From assembly GCA_021780095.1 (NCBI GenBank), contig JAJXZK010000099.1:1-13584 (forward strand): DNA of 13,584 nucleotides, read 5' to 3'. Below the pieces are notes generated by a model, which ran no database searches, had not been told where the DNA came from, and saw nothing but the letters and a program-made list of their open reading frames with translations. Below, piece by piece: positions 12,366 to 13,584 of the stretch. The stretch is from Acidobacteriota bacterium. GTDB taxonomy: Bacteria > Acidobacteriota > Terriglobia > Terriglobales > Acidobacteriaceae. Numbering within the stretch: the first letter of the stretch is position 1; the number at the start of each line of letters is the position of its first letter. The translations under genes and the position numbers were made by a program.

Positions 12366-13577
12366 ATGGCACACCCAATCGATGTTGCATTGATGGACAA
12401 GATCAAGAAGCACGGCCCCGGCGGCACGCTGGATGTGAGTGCCTGCTTCAACTGCGGAAACTGCACCGCCGTGTGTCCGTTGGCAGAGGATTCGTCCGGC
12501 TTTCCTCGCCGCGTGATTCGCATGGCGCAAGTCGGCATGGAAAAGGAACTGCTGGCCGACGAAGACATCTGGCGCTGCTACGCCTGCGGCGAATGCACTA
12601 AGACATGTCCGCGCGAAGCCGACCCCATGCAATTTATGGCAGCGGCTCGCAGCTATGCCATCTCCCGTTATGATGCGACCGGGCTGGCCGGCTGGATGTA
12701 TCGCTCCGCGGCCGTCAACATCCTGGTCCTTCTGTTGTTCTCCGCGTTCTTCGCCCTCTTGCTGCTGTCGCACAAAGGTGGATTGGAGATGGGCAGCAAC
12801 GGTGCAATCTTCAGCGGCATCGGCTCCTCACGGCTCTTCCAGTTCATTCCAGGCGAGTGGGTCCACAGCATCGGCGTTGCGCTGTTTGTCGTGATCGGAG
12901 CCAGCCTGGCCTTTGGCGTCTTCTCCATGATCTACAGGGTGATGAGCAAGAAGAATCACGCCGGTACGCGACCCGCGTTCCCGCTCGCTGCGCTGCTTCC
13001 CTCCATCTGGTCGGCCGTGACGGACGCCCTCAATCATCGCCATTTCCGCAACTGCGAACAGACAACGGAACCCACAAACGAGCCAATCTATCGGCGCGCC
13101 TGGTTCGTCCACGGCACCATCATGTGGGGCTTTCTCGCGATGCTGATTGCCACCACTGTTGACTTTCTCTTCAAGCCCATCGGTTCACCCGTTCCACCCT
13201 GGTATTCCATGCGGCTCCTCGGACTCCTGGGCGGTTTGGTCTGCCTCTACGGCTTGACCATTGCCATCTCGCGCAGGATCAGCGCCAAAGAAACACCCTA
13301 CGACAAGAGCTCCTTCTCCGATTGGTTCTTCCTGTTGCTTCTTGCGGCTACCGTCCTTACTGGACTGCTGACCGAGATCGTTGTCTATATGCCTCATCTC
13401 ACGATCTTCGGATACGCAAGCTTCGTCACTCACATTGTTCTGGCCATGGACATCCTGATCATGATGCCACTGACAAAGTTCGCACACGTCGTCTACCGGA
13501 CACTGGCCCTTGCCCTGCACGAGTGGGCTTTGGCGCCTGCTCCACTGAAATCTAAAGTTGCCGTCGGCAACGCCTAA
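12366..13577 (+). CDS. QmoC-like membrane subunit: HdrC-type 2[4Fe-4S] ferredoxin domain fused to a cytochrome b (NarI-like) domain
   Basis: 403 residues from ATG 12366 (GAGGGA five bases upstream). Two cluster motifs form the HdrC-like domain: C27-x2-C30-x2-C33-x3-C37-P and C71-x2-C74-x2-C77-x3-C81-P. About six transmembrane helices follow (near residues 117-140, 168-195, 253-276, 286-309, 321-345 and 352-375), with histidines placed for b-type haem in WVHSIG, WFVHGTIMWGF, VTHIVLAMDIL and KFAHVVYR. This architecture is that of QmoC, which carries electrons between HdrA-like QmoAB and menaquinone. No CCG domain (HdrB/HdrD) is present, so it is not DsrK/HdrD. It is the last complete gene in the window and the only membrane anchor of the operon, so the cytosolic flavoprotein/thiol carriers would reach the quinone pool through it. 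Confidence 0.9.
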   Translation: MAHPIDVALMDKIKKHGPGGTLDVSACFNCGNCTAVCPLAEDSSGFPRRVIRMAQVGMEKELLADEDIWRCYACGECTKTCPREADPMQFMAAARSYAISRYDATGLAGWMYRSAAVNILVLLLFSAFFALLLLSHKGGLEMGSNGAIFSGIGSSRLFQFIPGEWVHSIGVALFVVIGASLAFGVFSMIYRVMSKKNHAGTRPAFPLAALLPSIWSAVTDALNHRHFRNCEQTTEPTNEPIYRRAWFVHGTIMWGFLAMLIATTVDFLFKPIGSPVPPWYSMRLLGLLGGLVCLYGLTIAISRRISAKETPYDKSSFSDWFFLLLLAATVLTGLLTEIVVYMPHLTIFGYASFVTHIVLAMDILIMMPLTKFAHVVYRTLALALHEWALAPAPLKSKVAVGNA

Positions 13578-13584
13578 CTCCGTA

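Noticed and set aside
12065..12568. Minus-strand open frame of 167 codons across the winged-helix and QmoC-like genes
   Set aside because: Antisense to two supported genes, Ser-rich start, no family resemblance.
1..13584. CRISPR arrays, tRNA/rRNA genes, insertion sequences, phage attachment sites
   Set aside because: No regularly spaced repeats, cloverleaf-like segments, transposase motifs or flanking target duplications were seen.

Overview
This window probably comes from an Acidobacteriota (Terriglobia-like) chromosome or a related soil bacterium. The reasons are moderately high GC, many small Tat- or Sec-exported enzymes (lactonase-type beta-propeller, RidA, RraA), and a sulfur-trafficking/Hdr gene set. 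The taxon is inferred from style and not proven. No tRNA, rRNA, CRISPR array or insertion sequence was seen.

Left part (1-5240): the 3' end of an amidohydrolase/deacetylase-type metallohydrolase (1-288, +) converges on a leftward gene row. In transcription order the row is an MFS organic-anion transporter (4475-3180), an exported RraA-like protein (3033-2245), a Tat-exported RidA-like protein broken by a C-terminal frameshift (2188-1711), and a Tat-exported lactonase-family beta-propeller (1523-297). A sigma-70-type promoter candidate lies before the transporter and a second before the RraA gene. A second Tat-exported RidA-like gene (4720-5238, +) diverges from the row. The group looks like uptake and mostly extracytoplasmic processing of a small organic or keto acid, substrate unknown.

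Middle (5239-7459): about 600 bases hold only a decayed LuxR/NarL-type DNA-binding domain and an 8-bp-arm stem-loop. They are followed by a complete sigma-54 enhancer-binding regulator with a PAS-like N-terminus, an AAA+ domain with GAFTGA, and a Fis-type HTH. The 181 bases after it contain two near-identical 10-bp half-palindromic boxes about 70 bp upstream of a -24/-12 sigma-54 promoter candidate. A CATTCCA/TGGAATG inverted repeat overlaps the -24 element.

Right part (7460-13577): a tightly packed rightward operon encodes a sulfur-trafficking and electron-transfer module. The genes are an ArsR-family (SqrR/BigR-like) repressor, a TusA gene cut short by an amber codon, an SQR-type flavoprotein, a DUF1641 protein, a single-cysteine TusE/DsrC protein, a DsrE-family protein, an HdrA/Qmo-type iron-sulfur flavoprotein present only as its C-terminal half and split by a -1 frame change at A_AAA_AAG, a small winged-helix protein, and a QmoC-like fusion of an HdrC ferredoxin with a six-helix cytochrome b membrane domain. 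The likely logic is that sulfane sulfur is passed among TusA, DsrE and TusE, and electrons move through the flavoproteins and the QmoC-like subunit to or from the quinone pool. The sigma-54 activator and the ArsR repressor would control this. No HdrB (CCG-domain) subunit, DsrAB or AprAB is encoded in the window. The truncated TusA and HdrA genes mean that either the module is decaying in this strain, the assembly has errors, or the HdrA-like gene uses recoding.
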